From Verrucosispora sp. NA02020 (GTDB lineage Bacteria > Actinomycetota > Actinomycetes > Mycobacteriales > Micromonosporaceae), in the NCBI RefSeq assembly GCF_013364215.1, contig NZ_CP054923.1:1178001-1242000 (forward strand): a stretch of 64,000 nucleotides of DNA, given 5' to 3'. A program made the position numbers and the translations under genes. This document shows, piece by piece, positions 43,256 to 51,902 of this stretch (positions are counted from its first letter, which is position 1; the number at the start of each line of letters is the position of its first letter). The notes beneath the pieces are model-generated. The model was not told the origin of the DNA. It made no database searches and worked only from the letters and a program-made list of their open reading frames with translations.

Positions 43256-44140
43256 TTACCGCCGCTTCGCGTTCGCGCGTTCCTGCAGGCCCTCGCCGAG
43301 CAGGCTGAACCCCAGCACGGAGACGAACAGGGCCAGGCCGGGCGGCACACTGGTCCACCACCGGCCGCCGACCACGTCCGGGGCACCGAGGCTGATCATG
43401 GCGCCCCACTCGGCCTCCGGGATGCTGACGCCCAGCCCGAGGAAGGAGAGCCCGGCCAGGGTGAGCATCGCCCAGCCGCAGTTCAGCGGCGCGATCGTCC
43501 GGACCGGGGTGAGGCTGTTGGGCAGCAGGTGCCGCCAGAGGATGCCGGTCGTCGAGGCCCCGGAGGTCACCGCGGCGTCGACGAAGGGCAGTTCCCGCTG
43601 GGTGCGTACCTCGGCGCGGACCAATCGGGCGTACGCGGGGGCGTTCACCGCCGCGATGGTGATGATGAGGTTGACCGTCCCGTTGCCGAGCAGGGCCGCC
43701 ACCGCCAGGGCCAGGATGAAGGTGGGGAACGCCTGGAAGATGTCGACGATCCGCATGAGCACGTCGTCGATCCAGCCGCCCCGGTAACCGGCCACCAGGC
43801 CGAGCAGCGTGCCGACCACCACCGCCAGGGCCACCGCGGCGACCGCGATGCCCAGGTCCAGCCGGGCCGCGTGCAGCACCCGGCTCCAGATGTCCATGCC
43901 GTTGGTGTCGGTGCCGAGCAGGTGCGCGCCGCCGGGCGCGGCCAGGGTGGCGTTCGGGTCGACCTCGGTCGCGCCCCAGGAGGAGAGCAGCGGCGCGGCC
44001 AGGGCGGCCAGCGCGACCACGGCCAGGATGGTCGCGCCCGTGATGATCAGGATGCGGGAGAAGCGGTCGTCCCGACTGCCGGTGACGATCACCGCGTCGG
44101 CGCCGGCGTCCCCGGGGCCGACACCGCGCAGGTCTGCCAT
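43256..44140 (-). CDS. Dpp/Opp-type ABC transporter permease (DppC-like)
   Basis: 294 residues from ATG 44140, sharing one base with the stop of the other permease (TGATG). The N-terminal cytoplasmic piece is followed by six membrane segments (ILAVVALAALAAPLLSSW first). The binding-protein-dependent transport signature lies in VDAAVTSGASTTGILWRHLL. HLLGTDTNGMDIWSRVLHAA is the classical DppC motif after the first membrane span. It forms the channel together with the DppB-like protein. Confidence 0.93.
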   Translation of the reverse strand: MADLRGVGPGDAGADAVIVTGSRDDRFSRILIITGATILAVVALAALAAPLLSSWGATEVDPNATLAAPGGAHLLGTDTNGMDIWSRVLHAARLDLGIAVAAVALAVVVGTLLGLVAGYRGGWIDDVLMRIVDIFQAFPTFILALAVAALLGNGTVNLIITIAAVNAPAYARLVRAEVRTQRELPFVDAAVTSGASTTGILWRHLLPNSLTPVRTIAPLNCGWAMLTLAGLSFLGLGVSIPEAEWGAMISLGAPDVVGGRWWTSVPPGLALFVSVLGFSLLGEGLQERANAKRR

Positions 44141-45150
44141 CAGATCCTCACTCTCGGGTCGAGGATCGCGTGGACCACGTCGGCGATGAGGAACACCAGC
44201 ACGTAGCAGAGCGCGATCACCACAACGGACGCCTGCACCACCGGGTAGTCCCGGTACAGCAGGCCGCGCAGCGCCCACTGGCCGAAGCCCTGCCAGGAGA
44301 AGACGTACTCGACCAGGACGGTCGAGCCGATGGCGGTGCCGAAGACCAACGCGGCCAGGGCCGGCAGCCGCAGCAGCGTGGAGCGCAGCAGGTAGCCGTA
44401 GAGCAGGGTCCGTTGCGGCAGCCCGTGCGCCGCCGCCGCGGTGTACGCCTCGGAGTTGAGCACCTCCAGCGCCGACGCCCGGACGCTGCGCAGCAGCGGT
44501 GCCATCACGCCGACGACCAGGGTCAGCACCGGCAAGGCCAGGTACGCGGCGGCGCTGGCCAGCGCCGGTCCGTTCCCGGTGAGCGCGGCGTCGACGAGGC
44601 CGGCGCCGGTCAGCGGGGTCAGGTTCGTGTCCGGGTCGACCCGTCCGCTGGGCGCCGGGAACCAGCCCAGCATGCTGTAGCCGACCAGCACGAGCACCAG
44701 GCCCAGCCAGAACTCCGGGATGGAGTTGCCGACCAGGGCGAAGATCCGGACGCCGTGGTCGCCGAGACTGTTGGCGCGCCGGGCCGACCAGACCCCCAGC
44801 ACGGTCGCCACCACCAGCGCGATGGAGACCGCGATGACCACCAGCTCCAGGGTGGGTCCGATCCGCAGCGCCATCTCCGCGCCGACCGAACCGCCGCTCT
44901 GGATGGACGTGCCGAAGTCGCCGGTGACCAGCCCACCGAGGTAGTCGAGGAACTGCCGCCACAGCGGCTGGTCCAACCCGAACCGGGCGCGGGCCGCCTC
45001 GGCGTCCGCCTCGCTGGCGTTCTGGCCGAGGATGCTGCGGACCGGGTCGCCGGGCAGCACCCGGACGATGAGGAAGGTCAGGACGACCACCCCGAGCAAC
45101 ACCGGGATGAGCTGGAGCAGCCGCCTGACGACGAAACGAAGGATTCGCAT
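44140..45150 (-). CDS. Dpp/Opp-type ABC transporter permease (DppB-like)
   Basis: 336 residues. It starts RILRFVVRRLLQLIPVLLGV followed by TFLIVRVLPGDPVRSILG, the DppB hallmark, and has six membrane segments. The EAA-like loop is at LEVLNSEAYTAAAAHGLPQR. It begins 18 nt after the binding-protein stop and overlaps the DppC-like gene by one base. Confidence 0.93.
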   Translation of the reverse strand: MRILRFVVRRLLQLIPVLLGVVVLTFLIVRVLPGDPVRSILGQNASEADAEAARARFGLDQPLWRQFLDYLGGLVTGDFGTSIQSGGSVGAEMALRIGPTLELVVIAVSIALVVATVLGVWSARRANSLGDHGVRIFALVGNSIPEFWLGLVLVLVGYSMLGWFPAPSGRVDPDTNLTPLTGAGLVDAALTGNGPALASAAAYLALPVLTLVVGVMAPLLRSVRASALEVLNSEAYTAAAAHGLPQRTLLYGYLLRSTLLRLPALAALVFGTAIGSTVLVEYVFSWQGFGQWALRGLLYRDYPVVQASVVVIALCYVLVFLIADVVHAILDPRVRI

Positions 45151-45168
45151 GAAGGGAGCCGGCCGCGC

Positions 45169-46824
45169 CTAGGCCGACCTGGTCAGGTAGCGCAACCGGG
45201 CGAGGCCGTCCATCGGCTGCACCCAGCCGGCCACCGCCTCACGGACCGGGAGGTTGAAGTTGGGCTGGCAGATCACCACCCACGGCACGTCCTCGGCGAG
45301 GATCTGCTGGACCCGCTGCCACAGCGCGTTGCGGGCGGCCTCCTCGACGGTGGTGTGCGACCGCTCGTAGATCTGCTCGATCTCGGCGTTCGTGTAGTTC
45401 GAGTAGTTGAGGTTCGCGCCCTTCACGAAGCTCGTCGCGAGCATGTACTCGACGTCGTTGACCCAGAGCTGCCCGGAGGTGAGCTGGAGCGGGATGTTCT
45501 TGCGAGTCCGCCGCTCACCGAGGGTCGCCGGGTCCAGCGGGGTCAGCTTGAGGTTGATGCCGGCCTTCGCCGCCTCGCTCTGCACCTGCACCGCGATGCG
45601 CTGCTGCTCCTCGTTGTCGGCCTCGAAGACCAGTTCCGACTCGACCGAGGCCCGACCGGCGGCGTTCAACGCGGCGCGGGCCCGGTCCACGTCGTGGGTG
45701 AACGGGTAGCCACTCTCGTCGTACCCGGGCATGTCCAGCGGCACCGGGCTCTTGGCGGCACGGGCGTCACCGCCGTACACGTTGTTGATGATCTGCTCGT
45801 ACGGCACCGCCCAGGCCAGGGCCTTGCGGACGTCGACGTTGTCGAACGGCGCCGAGGTGACCGACATCTGGATCGCGACCTGGCGGTTGCTGGCCGCCGA
45901 GATCACCTTGACGCCGTCGGTGCTGCGCAGGTCCTCGATGTCGCGCTGGCTGACGCCGAGGGCGATGTCGATGTCACCGGCCTGGAGTTGCAGCCGCTGG
46001 TTCGAGGCGGCGGGCACCACGGAGATCCGGATGGTCGGCGTCTTGGGCGCGTCCGGACCCGGGTAGCCGGTGTTCGCCGCCAGCTCGATCTCCTGCCCCT
46101 GGGTGGCCTTGGCGACGTTGTAGTAGCCGCCGGTGGGGGCGTTCTTGGCGAACCACTCCTTGGCCCACGGGTCGTCGGCGGTGGCGTGCTTCTTGGCCTC
46201 CTCCGAGTCGAAGACGTACAGCGAGATCGCCTGGATCTGCCGGGTCAGCGCGCTGGGGAACGCCTGGTGGAACTCGACGGTGTAGTCGTCGACGACCTTG
46301 ACCTGGTCGGCCTCGGTCAGGCCGATGGTGCGGTAGATGCCGGCCACGTTCGCCTGGGCGGCGAAGGCGCGGTCCTTGGACCACTTCACGTCGGCGGCCG
46401 TCATCTCGTTGCCGCTGGCGAACGTGACGCCCCGGCGCAGCTTCAAGGTCCAGACCTTCTGCTCCGCGTCCGGCTCGAAGGACTCGGCGAAGGTCGGGGT
46501 GACGTTCTGGGTGTCGAGGATCTGGCTGTCACCGGCGGTGGTGACGCCGTAGTCGATCATGTAGGGGAAGACGTTCTTGAACATCATCAGCGCGGTCAGG
46601 TCGAAGCCGACGAAGTCCTGATCCCAGCTGGACAGGTAGCTCGACACCGCGATCCGCAGCGTGCTGGCGGTCTGACCGCCGGACGTCGAGTCGTCCGAGT
46701 TCGAGTCGCTGTTCGCGGCGCAGGCGCCGGTGGCGAGCAGGAGCGCGAAACTGCCGCCCAGTTGCAGCACCCCGCGACGGGAGAAGGCGGGCGAGGAGGA
46801 GCCCACACCAGGTGTACGTGCCAT
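45169..46824 (-). CDS. Extracellular solute-binding lipoprotein, family 5
   Basis: 551 residues. The leader combines a twin-arginine motif (FSRRGVLQLGGSFALLL) and a lipobox ending ATGAC, so it is probably a Tat-exported lipoprotein anchored at Cys35 or so. The mature protein has the peptide/nickel-binding fold (LRIAVSSYLSSWDQDFVGFD, TPTFAESFEPDAEQKVWTLK, NVDVRKALAWAVPYEQI). It heads the operon of permeases, fused ATPase and hydantoinase genes and should deliver the imported ligand. The promoter lies in 46825-46990, facing the divergent OYE gene. Confidence 0.92.
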   Translation of the reverse strand: MARTPGVGSSSPAFSRRGVLQLGGSFALLLATGACAANSDSNSDDSTSGGQTASTLRIAVSSYLSSWDQDFVGFDLTALMMFKNVFPYMIDYGVTTAGDSQILDTQNVTPTFAESFEPDAEQKVWTLKLRRGVTFASGNEMTAADVKWSKDRAFAAQANVAGIYRTIGLTEADQVKVVDDYTVEFHQAFPSALTRQIQAISLYVFDSEEAKKHATADDPWAKEWFAKNAPTGGYYNVAKATQGQEIELAANTGYPGPDAPKTPTIRISVVPAASNQRLQLQAGDIDIALGVSQRDIEDLRSTDGVKVISAASNRQVAIQMSVTSAPFDNVDVRKALAWAVPYEQIINNVYGGDARAAKSPVPLDMPGYDESGYPFTHDVDRARAALNAAGRASVESELVFEADNEEQQRIAVQVQSEAAKAGINLKLTPLDPATLGERRTRKNIPLQLTSGQLWVNDVEYMLATSFVKGANLNYSNYTNAEIEQIYERSHTTVEEAARNALWQRVQQILAEDVPWVVICQPNFNLPVREAVAGWVQPMDGLARLRYLTRSA

Positions 46825-46900
46825 GAAGTAGTCCTCCTAGAACTACGAGGCGGACGGGCCGCGCAGCGGACCCACTCGTGTTCTATCGGATTAAGTGGAA

Positions 46901-47030
46901 GTGAACAAGACCCCCAACCCTGTTCACGACCGAACTCCCGAAATTGTCAGCCAGACCCGGCCGAACGGCTGATGAAGTGCGGCGCAAGTGTTCACACAAG
47001 TTCACACAACTGATACGTACGGCTGTTCAC
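46901..47030. promoter_or_regulatory. Divergent control region with repeated GTTCAC motifs
   Basis: Between the lipoprotein gene and the first polyketide-cluster gene, GTTCAC or its complement occurs five times (46901-46906 as GTGAAC, 46922, 46990, 47000, 47025). Two of them form a perfect tandem repeat GTTCACACAA-GTTCACACAA at 46990-47009. SARP activators bind direct repeats in target promoters, and two SARP genes are in this cluster. That they bind here is inference. Confidence 0.5.
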
Positions 47031-47149
47031 CGCACCCCGCCCACCGGGTAACAGGGCCGGTCGACGCGCCCGACCCTGTAGCCAGGCTCCACGGACCCTC
47101 CAGCCCCCCGGGCGAGCATCAGGCACCACCCAGCGAGGAGGTTGCCCCG

Positions 47150-48265
47150 ATGCCGACGCTCTTCGATCCGGTCCGGCTGGGTCGCCTACGGCTGCCCAGC
47201 CGGATCGTGATGGCCCCGATGGGCCGCGGACGTGCCACCCGGGACGGGACTCCCCTGCCCTACGTGGCCGACTACTACGCGCAGCGGGCCGAGGCCGGAC
47301 TCATCGTCAGCGAGGCGACCAACCCGGCCCCCCGGGCGGTGGGCCACGCGTACAGCGTGCAGTGGCACACCCCCGCGCAGACCCAGGCGTGGACGGCGGT
47401 GGCCCGGGCCGTCCACGACGCCGGTGGCCGCATCGTGCTCCAGATCATGCACGCCGGACGAATCGGTCATCCGGCCCTGTACGGGCACCGGCCGCTGGCG
47501 CCGTCGCCGGTGCCGGCGGCCGGGCTGGCCCGGACGTTCGACGGGCCGAAGGAACACCCTGAGCCGCGGGAGATGACACCGGCCGACATCACCGACGCGA
47601 TCGAGGACGTCGTGCGGTGCGCCGAGACGGCCGTCGCCGCCGGATTCGACGGCGTGGAGCTGCACGGCGCCAACGGCTACCTGGTCCACCAGTTCCTGTC
47701 GTCGGTCACCAACCGCCGCACCGACGAGTACGGCGGCGCACCGCACCGACGGGTGCGCTTCGCCGTCGAACTGGTCGAGGCGGTCGGCGCGGCGGTCGGC
47801 GCGGACCGGGTCGGACTGCGGCTGTCGCCCGGCTTCGGGCTCAACGACATGAGCGAGCCGGACGCCGCCGAGGTGTACCCCGCCCTGCTCCAGGCGCTGC
47901 GACCGCTCGACCTGGCGTACCTGCACCTGGTGCACGGCTCCGACCGGGACCTGACCCGGGTCGTCCGGGCCCGGTGGGACGGGGCGGTGGTGCTCAACCC
48001 GGGCACCGGCCACCTCGGGCCGGAGGCCACCCGGGCGGCGGTGGCCGACGCCCTGGCCGCCGGCTTCGACGCGCTCGCCTTCGGCAAGCAGTTCCTCGCC
48101 AACCCCGACCTGCCCCGCCGTCTGGCCGACGGCACCGCGTTCAACCCGCCGGACCCGACGACCTTCTATCAGGGCGGTCGCCGGGGCTATCTCGACTACC
48201 CCCGCACCGACGACACGGAAGGGAACACCGCGCCATGGTCGTATTCGTCAACAAGCTCACGCTGA
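47150..48265 (+). CDS. Old yellow enzyme-family NADPH:flavin oxidoreductase
   Basis: 371 residues from ATG 47150 with GAGGAGG upstream. FMN-dependent TIM-barrel landmarks are present: [57 protein letters not shown] and [18 protein letters not shown] enzymes reduce activated C=C bonds; in aromatic polyketide clusters they act on quinone or enone intermediates. It overlaps the next gene by 31 nt, so the two are co-translated. Substrate is not deducible from sequence. Confidence 0.92.
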   Translation: MPTLFDPVRLGRLRLPSRIVMAPMGRGRATRDGTPLPYVADYYAQRAEAGLIVSEATNPAPRAVGHAYSVQWHTPAQTQAWTAVARAVHDAGGRIVLQIMHAGRIGHPALYGHRPLAPSPVPAAGLARTFDGPKEHPEPREMTPADITDAIEDVVRCAETAVAAGFDGVELHGANGYLVHQFLSSVTNRRTDEYGGAPHRRVRFAVELVEAVGAAVGADRVGLRLSPGFGLNDMSEPDAAEVYPALLQALRPLDLAYLHLVHGSDRDLTRVVRARWDGAVVLNPGTGHLGPEATRAAVADALAAGFDALAFGKQFLANPDLPRRLADGTAFNPPDPTTFYQGGRRGYLDYPRTDDTEGNTAPWSYSSTSSR

Positions 48266-48540
48266 TCGGCGCCGCCGAGGACCTCGAACGCCACTACGCC
48301 AGCGTGGCCGAGTACATGCAGACCCGTCCGGGGCTGATCCGGTACGTGCTGAGCCGCTCGCAGAAGGATCCGTCGACGTACTACAACATCGCCGAGTGGA
48401 CCGACGAGGAGTCCTTCCGCACGGCGTTGCACGAGCCGGAGTTCCGGACCCGGCTGGACCGGTTGACCGGCATCATCAAGGGCGAACCGCACCTGACCGA
48501 GCCGGTCTTCCAGTACGAGGCCGACCGCGTCACCGGTTGA
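48235..48540 (+). CDS. ABM-type (antibiotic biosynthesis) monooxygenase
   Basis: 101 residues, one ABM domain ([55 protein letters not shown]). These small cofactor-free oxygenases, such as ActVA-Orf6, oxidise anthrones to quinones on aromatic polyketides. The start lies inside the end of the OYE gene (31-nt overlap). A perfect 14-bp hairpin follows the stop and separates it from the convergent ketoreductase gene. Confidence 0.88.
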   Translation: MVVFVNKLTLIGAAEDLERHYASVAEYMQTRPGLIRYVLSRSQKDPSTYYNIAEWTDEESFRTALHEPEFRTRLDRLTGIIKGEPHLTEPVFQYEADRVTG

Positions 48541-48551
48541 TGCACCAGTCC

Positions 48552-48581
48552 ACGGCCGCCGGAGCACGCTCCGGCGGCCGT
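48552..48581. terminator. Bidirectional hairpin between convergent genes
   Basis: ACGGCCGCCGGAGC at 48552-48565 is repeated inverted at 48568-48581 with a two-base loop. It lies 12 bases after the ABM stop and 8 bases before the ketoreductase stop on the other strand, so it can terminate both. Confidence 0.8.
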
Positions 48582-48589
48582 CGCCTGTG

Positions 48590-49378
48590 TCAGTAGTTCC
48601 CGAGACCGCCGCAGACGTTCAGCGCCTGCCCGGTGAGCGAGGCGGCCGTGTCGGTGACCAGGTAGCCGACCAGCCCGGCCACCTCCTCCGGCGTCGAGTA
48701 CCGGCCCAGCGGGATCTTCGCCTCGAACCGCTGCCGCACCGCGTCCTCGGTGGTCTGCCAGTGTGCCGCGTACCCCTGACGCACCCGGACCGCCATCGGC
48801 GTCTCCACGTACCCGGGGCACACCGCGTTGACGGTGACGCCGGTGCCGGCCAGCTCGAACCCGACCGCCTTGGTGAAGCCGACCACCCCGTGCTTGGAGG
48901 CGGTGTACGGCGCCGCGAGCGCGACGCCCTGCTTGCCGGCGGTCGAGGCGATGTTGACGATGCGGCCCCACCCGGCCTCGCGCATGCCGCCGGCCCGCAG
49001 CACCTCGCGGGTCACCCGGAACACCGAGGTGAGGTTGGTGGCGAGCACGTCCTCCCAGAGCGTGTCGTCCAGCTCGGCGGTGACGCCCCCGCCGGACCGG
49101 CCGGCATTGTTCACCAGCACCGTCACCGGGCCGAACCGCTGCACCGCCCCGGCGACCAGCCGGACAACGTCGTCCGGGGACCGTACGTCGGCCGCGACCC
49201 CGTCGACCTCCAGGCCGCGACCGCGCAGCTTGTCGACGACGGTGGCCACCTGCGCCGCGTCGCGGGCACAGAAGTAGACGGCGAAGCCCTGCTCGGCCAG
49301 CGTCTCCACGACGGCCAGCCCGATCCCGCTCGTGCCGCCGGTCACCAGCGCCGCGCCGGGACGCTTCGGTGTCGTCAT
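48590..49378 (-). CDS. Type II polyketide ketoreductase, ActIII-like
   Basis: 262 residues, a short-chain dehydrogenase: NADPH motif VTGGTSGIG, LVNNAGRSGGG, Ser in IVNIAST, and the catalytic YTASKHG. The full run matches the C9 ketoreductases of aromatic polyketide synthases (KAVGFELAGTGVTVNAVCPG, YVETPMAVRVRQGYAAHW). It reduces the nascent poly-beta-ketone before or during first-ring cyclisation. I take ATG 49378 by comparison with ActIII; an in-frame ATG at 49406 overlaps the previous stop (TGATG) and is possible. It follows the MDR gene on the same strand. Confidence 0.92.
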   Translation of the reverse strand: MTTPKRPGAALVTGGTSGIGLAVVETLAEQGFAVYFCARDAAQVATVVDKLRGRGLEVDGVAADVRSPDDVVRLVAGAVQRFGPVTVLVNNAGRSGGGVTAELDDTLWEDVLATNLTSVFRVTREVLRAGGMREAGWGRIVNIASTAGKQGVALAAPYTASKHGVVGFTKAVGFELAGTGVTVNAVCPGYVETPMAVRVRQGYAAHWQTTEDAVRQRFEAKIPLGRYSTPEEVAGLVGYLVTDTAASLTGQALNVCGGLGNY

Positions 49379-49404
49379 CTCCGTTGTCCTCCTCGATCGG
49401 TCCA

Positions 49405-50325
49405 TCACAGGGTGAGTACGACGCGGCCGGTGACCCGGCGCTCCAGCAGGGCCCGCACCGCCGTGGCGGCATCGGTCCAGTCCGCCTGCAACCCGACGTG
49501 CGGACGAAGCCGCCCGTCCACCACGAGCCCGAACAGCGTCGCCAGGTCCTCGTCGGCCCCGTGCCGTTCCAGCTCGTCGAGGAGGAACAGGTGCTCCAGG
49601 CGTACCCCGGCGCGGGCGTGACCCCAGTCCGGCGGCAGGACCAGGTCGGCGCGCACGGTGTTGCCGAAGACCACCGCCACCCCGCCTCGGCGCAACCGCA
49701 CGAACGCCTCCCGGAACACCGGCCCGCCGACGCTGTCCACGACGACGTCGACCGCGCCCTGCGGCGGTGCCGCGTATCCGGCGTGCACCCGGTGGCCCCG
49801 CTCGGTCAGGTGCCGGCCGCGTTCCGGGGTGCCCACCCAGCCCAGGACGGCGCCGCCGCCGGCCGCCGCCAGGTCCGCCACGAAGCCGCCGACGCCGCCG
49901 CTGGCACCGGTCACCAGCACCGCGCGGCCCAGCAGCCATCCGGCGCGCCGCAGCGCGTACAGGGCGGTCAGTCCGGCCACCGGCACCGCCGCCGCGACGG
50001 TCGGGGTCACCTCGGCCGGCACCGCCGCGAGCCGGTCGGTGCGCACGGCCGCGAGCTGTGCCCACCCGGTCGAGGCGGCCACGCCCGCGACGGGTGTGCC
50101 GACCGGTGGTCCGGTGCCGTCGTCGGCGGCGCGGACCACCGTGCCGGCGACGTCCAACCCGAGCCGGGCGCCGGGTGGCTGCCGGGCGGCGAGCAGAAGG
50201 TCCGCGCGGTTCACCGCGACGGCGTGCACCTCGACGAGCGCCTCACCGGGCGCCGGCCGGGGCTCGGGTACGGACTCCAGTCGGAGTCCGTCGGGCTCGT
50301 CCGCGGACGTGACCAGTGCTTTCAC
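49405..50325 (-). CDS. Zinc-less MDR-family quinone oxidoreductase / enoylreductase
   Basis: 306 residues from GTG 50325 with GGAGG five bases upstream; a longer frame to 50415 lacks support. The NADPH motif is VLVTGASGGVGGFVADLAAA, with later VDVVVDSVGGPVF typical of the quinone-oxidoreductase branch. No structural zinc cysteines. In benzoisochromanequinone and related clusters such enzymes (ActVI-ORF2 type) reduce an enoyl intermediate. It is divergent from the SARP gene across a region with a 9-bp inverted repeat. Confidence 0.87.
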   Translation of the reverse strand: MKALVTSADEPDGLRLESVPEPRPAPGEALVEVHAVAVNRADLLLAARQPPGARLGLDVAGTVVRAADDGTGPPVGTPVAGVAASTGWAQLAAVRTDRLAAVPAEVTPTVAAAVPVAGLTALYALRRAGWLLGRAVLVTGASGGVGGFVADLAAAGGGAVLGWVGTPERGRHLTERGHRVHAGYAAPPQGAVDVVVDSVGGPVFREAFVRLRRGGVAVVFGNTVRADLVLPPDWGHARAGVRLEHLFLLDELERHGADEDLATLFGLVVDGRLRPHVGLQADWTDAATAVRALLERRVTGRVVLTL

Positions 50326-50336
50326 ATCGACCTCCA

Positions 50337-50368
50337 CCGGTACGACGGGTTCCCGCCCTTCGTACCGG
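50337..50368. promoter_or_regulatory. Inverted repeat in the divergent promoter region
   Basis: CCGGTACGA at 50337-50345 and TCGTACCGG at 50360-50368 form a perfect 9-bp inverted repeat with a 14-base spacer. It is just upstream of the MDR gene start and about 85 bases before the SARP start. It could be an operator, or a hairpin in the leader. Confidence 0.4.
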
Positions 50369-50453
50369 CGGGTCCTGGAGTCCTGGTGGAGGGTCACCGG
50401 TGAGAGGGGAGTCACTGGGATATGCGTTGCCGGTGCCGCCCGACCCGAGCACC

Positions 50454-51902
50454 ATGTCCGAGGCGGGCGACGGTAGTCGACCTGACACTGTGCGTGCGTT
50501 CCGCCGCTCGACGGGGGACTCGGTGACCGACTTTCGCATTCTCGGGCCGCTGCAGGTCACAATCGACGGACGACCGGTGCCGATCGGCGCCCCGAAACAA
50601 CAGGCACTCCTGGTGACGCTGCTGTGGCGGGTCAACGAGGAGGTGCCGCTGGACGAGCTCTACCCCCGGTTGTGGGGTGACCGCCCACCGGCCCGACCCG
50701 CCGCCGCACTGCACGTGCACGTGGCCCGGCTGCGCGCGGTGCTCGGCGACCGGCCCGGAGTGCCGGCGAACTCGCCCCGCCCCCGGGTGCGGTCCCTCGG
50801 TGGTGGCTACGCGCTGCGTACCCCGCCGGAGACCGTCGACCTGCACCGGTTCCGCACCTCCGCCCGTAGGGCGGAACAGGCCCGACTCGGCGACGACCCG
50901 GCCGGCGAACTCACCCACGTCCGGGCGGCGTTGGCGCAGTGGCAGGAGGATCCGGCGCGACCGTCCACCGTGGAGTCTCTCGCGGTGGTGCCCTCGCTCG
51001 CCGAGGAGGTCACCCCGGTGCTGGTCGAGGAGCGGTTACGGCTGCTCGAACGACGCTACGAACTGGAGCTGGCCACCCGGCCGCCCGGTGAACTCGTGGC
51101 GGAACTGCGGGCCCTGGTCGTCGCGTACCCGGTGTGCGAACGGCTGTGGTGCCTGCTGGTCACCGCGCTGCAACGTGCCGGTGACCGGGCGGCGGCCCTG
51201 GCCGCGTACGAGCGGGCCCGCGCGACACTGCGGACCCGACTGGGGCTGACGCCCGGGCCGGAGCTGGAGGCGGTGTACCGGCGGGTCGCCGGGGACGGCT
51301 GGCACACGCACACCGACCTACCGCCGGTCGACGCCGACCGGGAGCCGCGCGGCCCCGGCTGGACGGCCGTCGCCGCCGCGCTGGCCGGTCGGGAGGCCGG
51401 CACCGCGCTGCCCCTGGTGTGCCTCGCCGGTCCGCCCGGCCCGGACCGCACCGCCGACGTGGCGGCGCTGGCACGCCGGCTGCGCGCGACGTTCCCGGAC
51501 GGGCAGTGGTACGTGCGCCTGACCGACCCCGCCGGTCGGCCGTGTGACCCGGCCGAGGTGCTCGCCGGGCTGCTGCGACGCTCCGGTCTGGCCGCCGACG
51601 CCGTGCCACGGCACCGCCGGGAACTGGTCACCGCGTACCGGGCCCGGCTCGCCGACCGGCGTGTGCTGCTGGTGCTGGACGACGTCCGCGACGCCGAGCA
51701 GGTGTACGACCTGCTGCCGGGCACTTCCCGGTGCGCGGTGCTGACCGTCGGCGACACGGTGGTGCCGGAGCTGGTGGCGCTGCACGGCGCCCGCCCGTTC
51801 GCGCCGCAGGCGTGGGGCGGCCCGCCCGCCTCCCGGCACGGTGGGCCCGGGGAGCGTCCGGCCGCCACCGCGCACGTCTCATCGCCGCAACAGGGTCCGT
51901 AG
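50454..51902 (+). CDS. SARP-family regulator with decayed NB-ARC-like C-terminus
   Basis: 482 residues from ATG 50454; GTG 50522 (FRILGPLQV follows shortly) is an alternative with a slightly better upstream GGGGGA. The N-terminus is the OmpR-like winged-helix DNA-binding domain ([39 protein letters not shown]), followed by the bacterial transcriptional activator domain ([36 protein letters not shown]). The last 150 residues resemble the start of an NB-ARC domain, but the P-loop is lost ([14 protein letters not shown] where GVGKS is expected). The protein ends soon after the Walker B-like [12 protein letters not shown]. Probable pathway activator. It overlaps the convergent oxygenase gene by 24 nt. 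Confidence 0.87.
   Translation: MSEAGDGSRPDTVRAFRRSTGDSVTDFRILGPLQVTIDGRPVPIGAPKQQALLVTLLWRVNEEVPLDELYPRLWGDRPPARPAAALHVHVARLRAVLGDRPGVPANSPRPRVRSLGGGYALRTPPETVDLHRFRTSARRAEQARLGDDPAGELTHVRAALAQWQEDPARPSTVESLAVVPSLAEEVTPVLVEERLRLLERRYELELATRPPGELVAELRALVVAYPVCERLWCLLVTALQRAGDRAAALAAYERARATLRTRLGLTPGPELEAVYRRVAGDGWHTHTDLPPVDADREPRGPGWTAVAAALAGREAGTALPLVCLAGPPGPDRTADVAALARRLRATFPDGQWYVRLTDPAGRPCDPAEVLAGLLRRSGLAADAVPRHRRELVTAYRARLADRRVLLVLDDVRDAEQVYDLLPGTSRCAVLTVGDTVVPELVALHGARPFAPQAWGGPPASRHGGPGERPAATAHVSSPQQGP

Noticed and set aside
39166..43386. 1406-codon minus-strand frame covering HyuA and the ATPase gene
   Set aside because: Only the part after 41217 is HyuA. The upstream part is Arg/Gly/Pro-rich antiframe sequence of the ATPase gene, which is in another frame with perfect ABC motifs.
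41472..43787. 771-codon plus-strand frame opposite the ATPase gene
   Set aside because: Shadow of the fused ATPase and DppC-like genes; unnatural composition.
44170..47013. 947-codon plus-strand frame opposite the permease and lipoprotein genes
   Set aside because: GC-rich shadow. The opposite strand encodes clear DppB and solute-binding proteins; this frame is Arg/Gln/His/Gly-rich with no domain.
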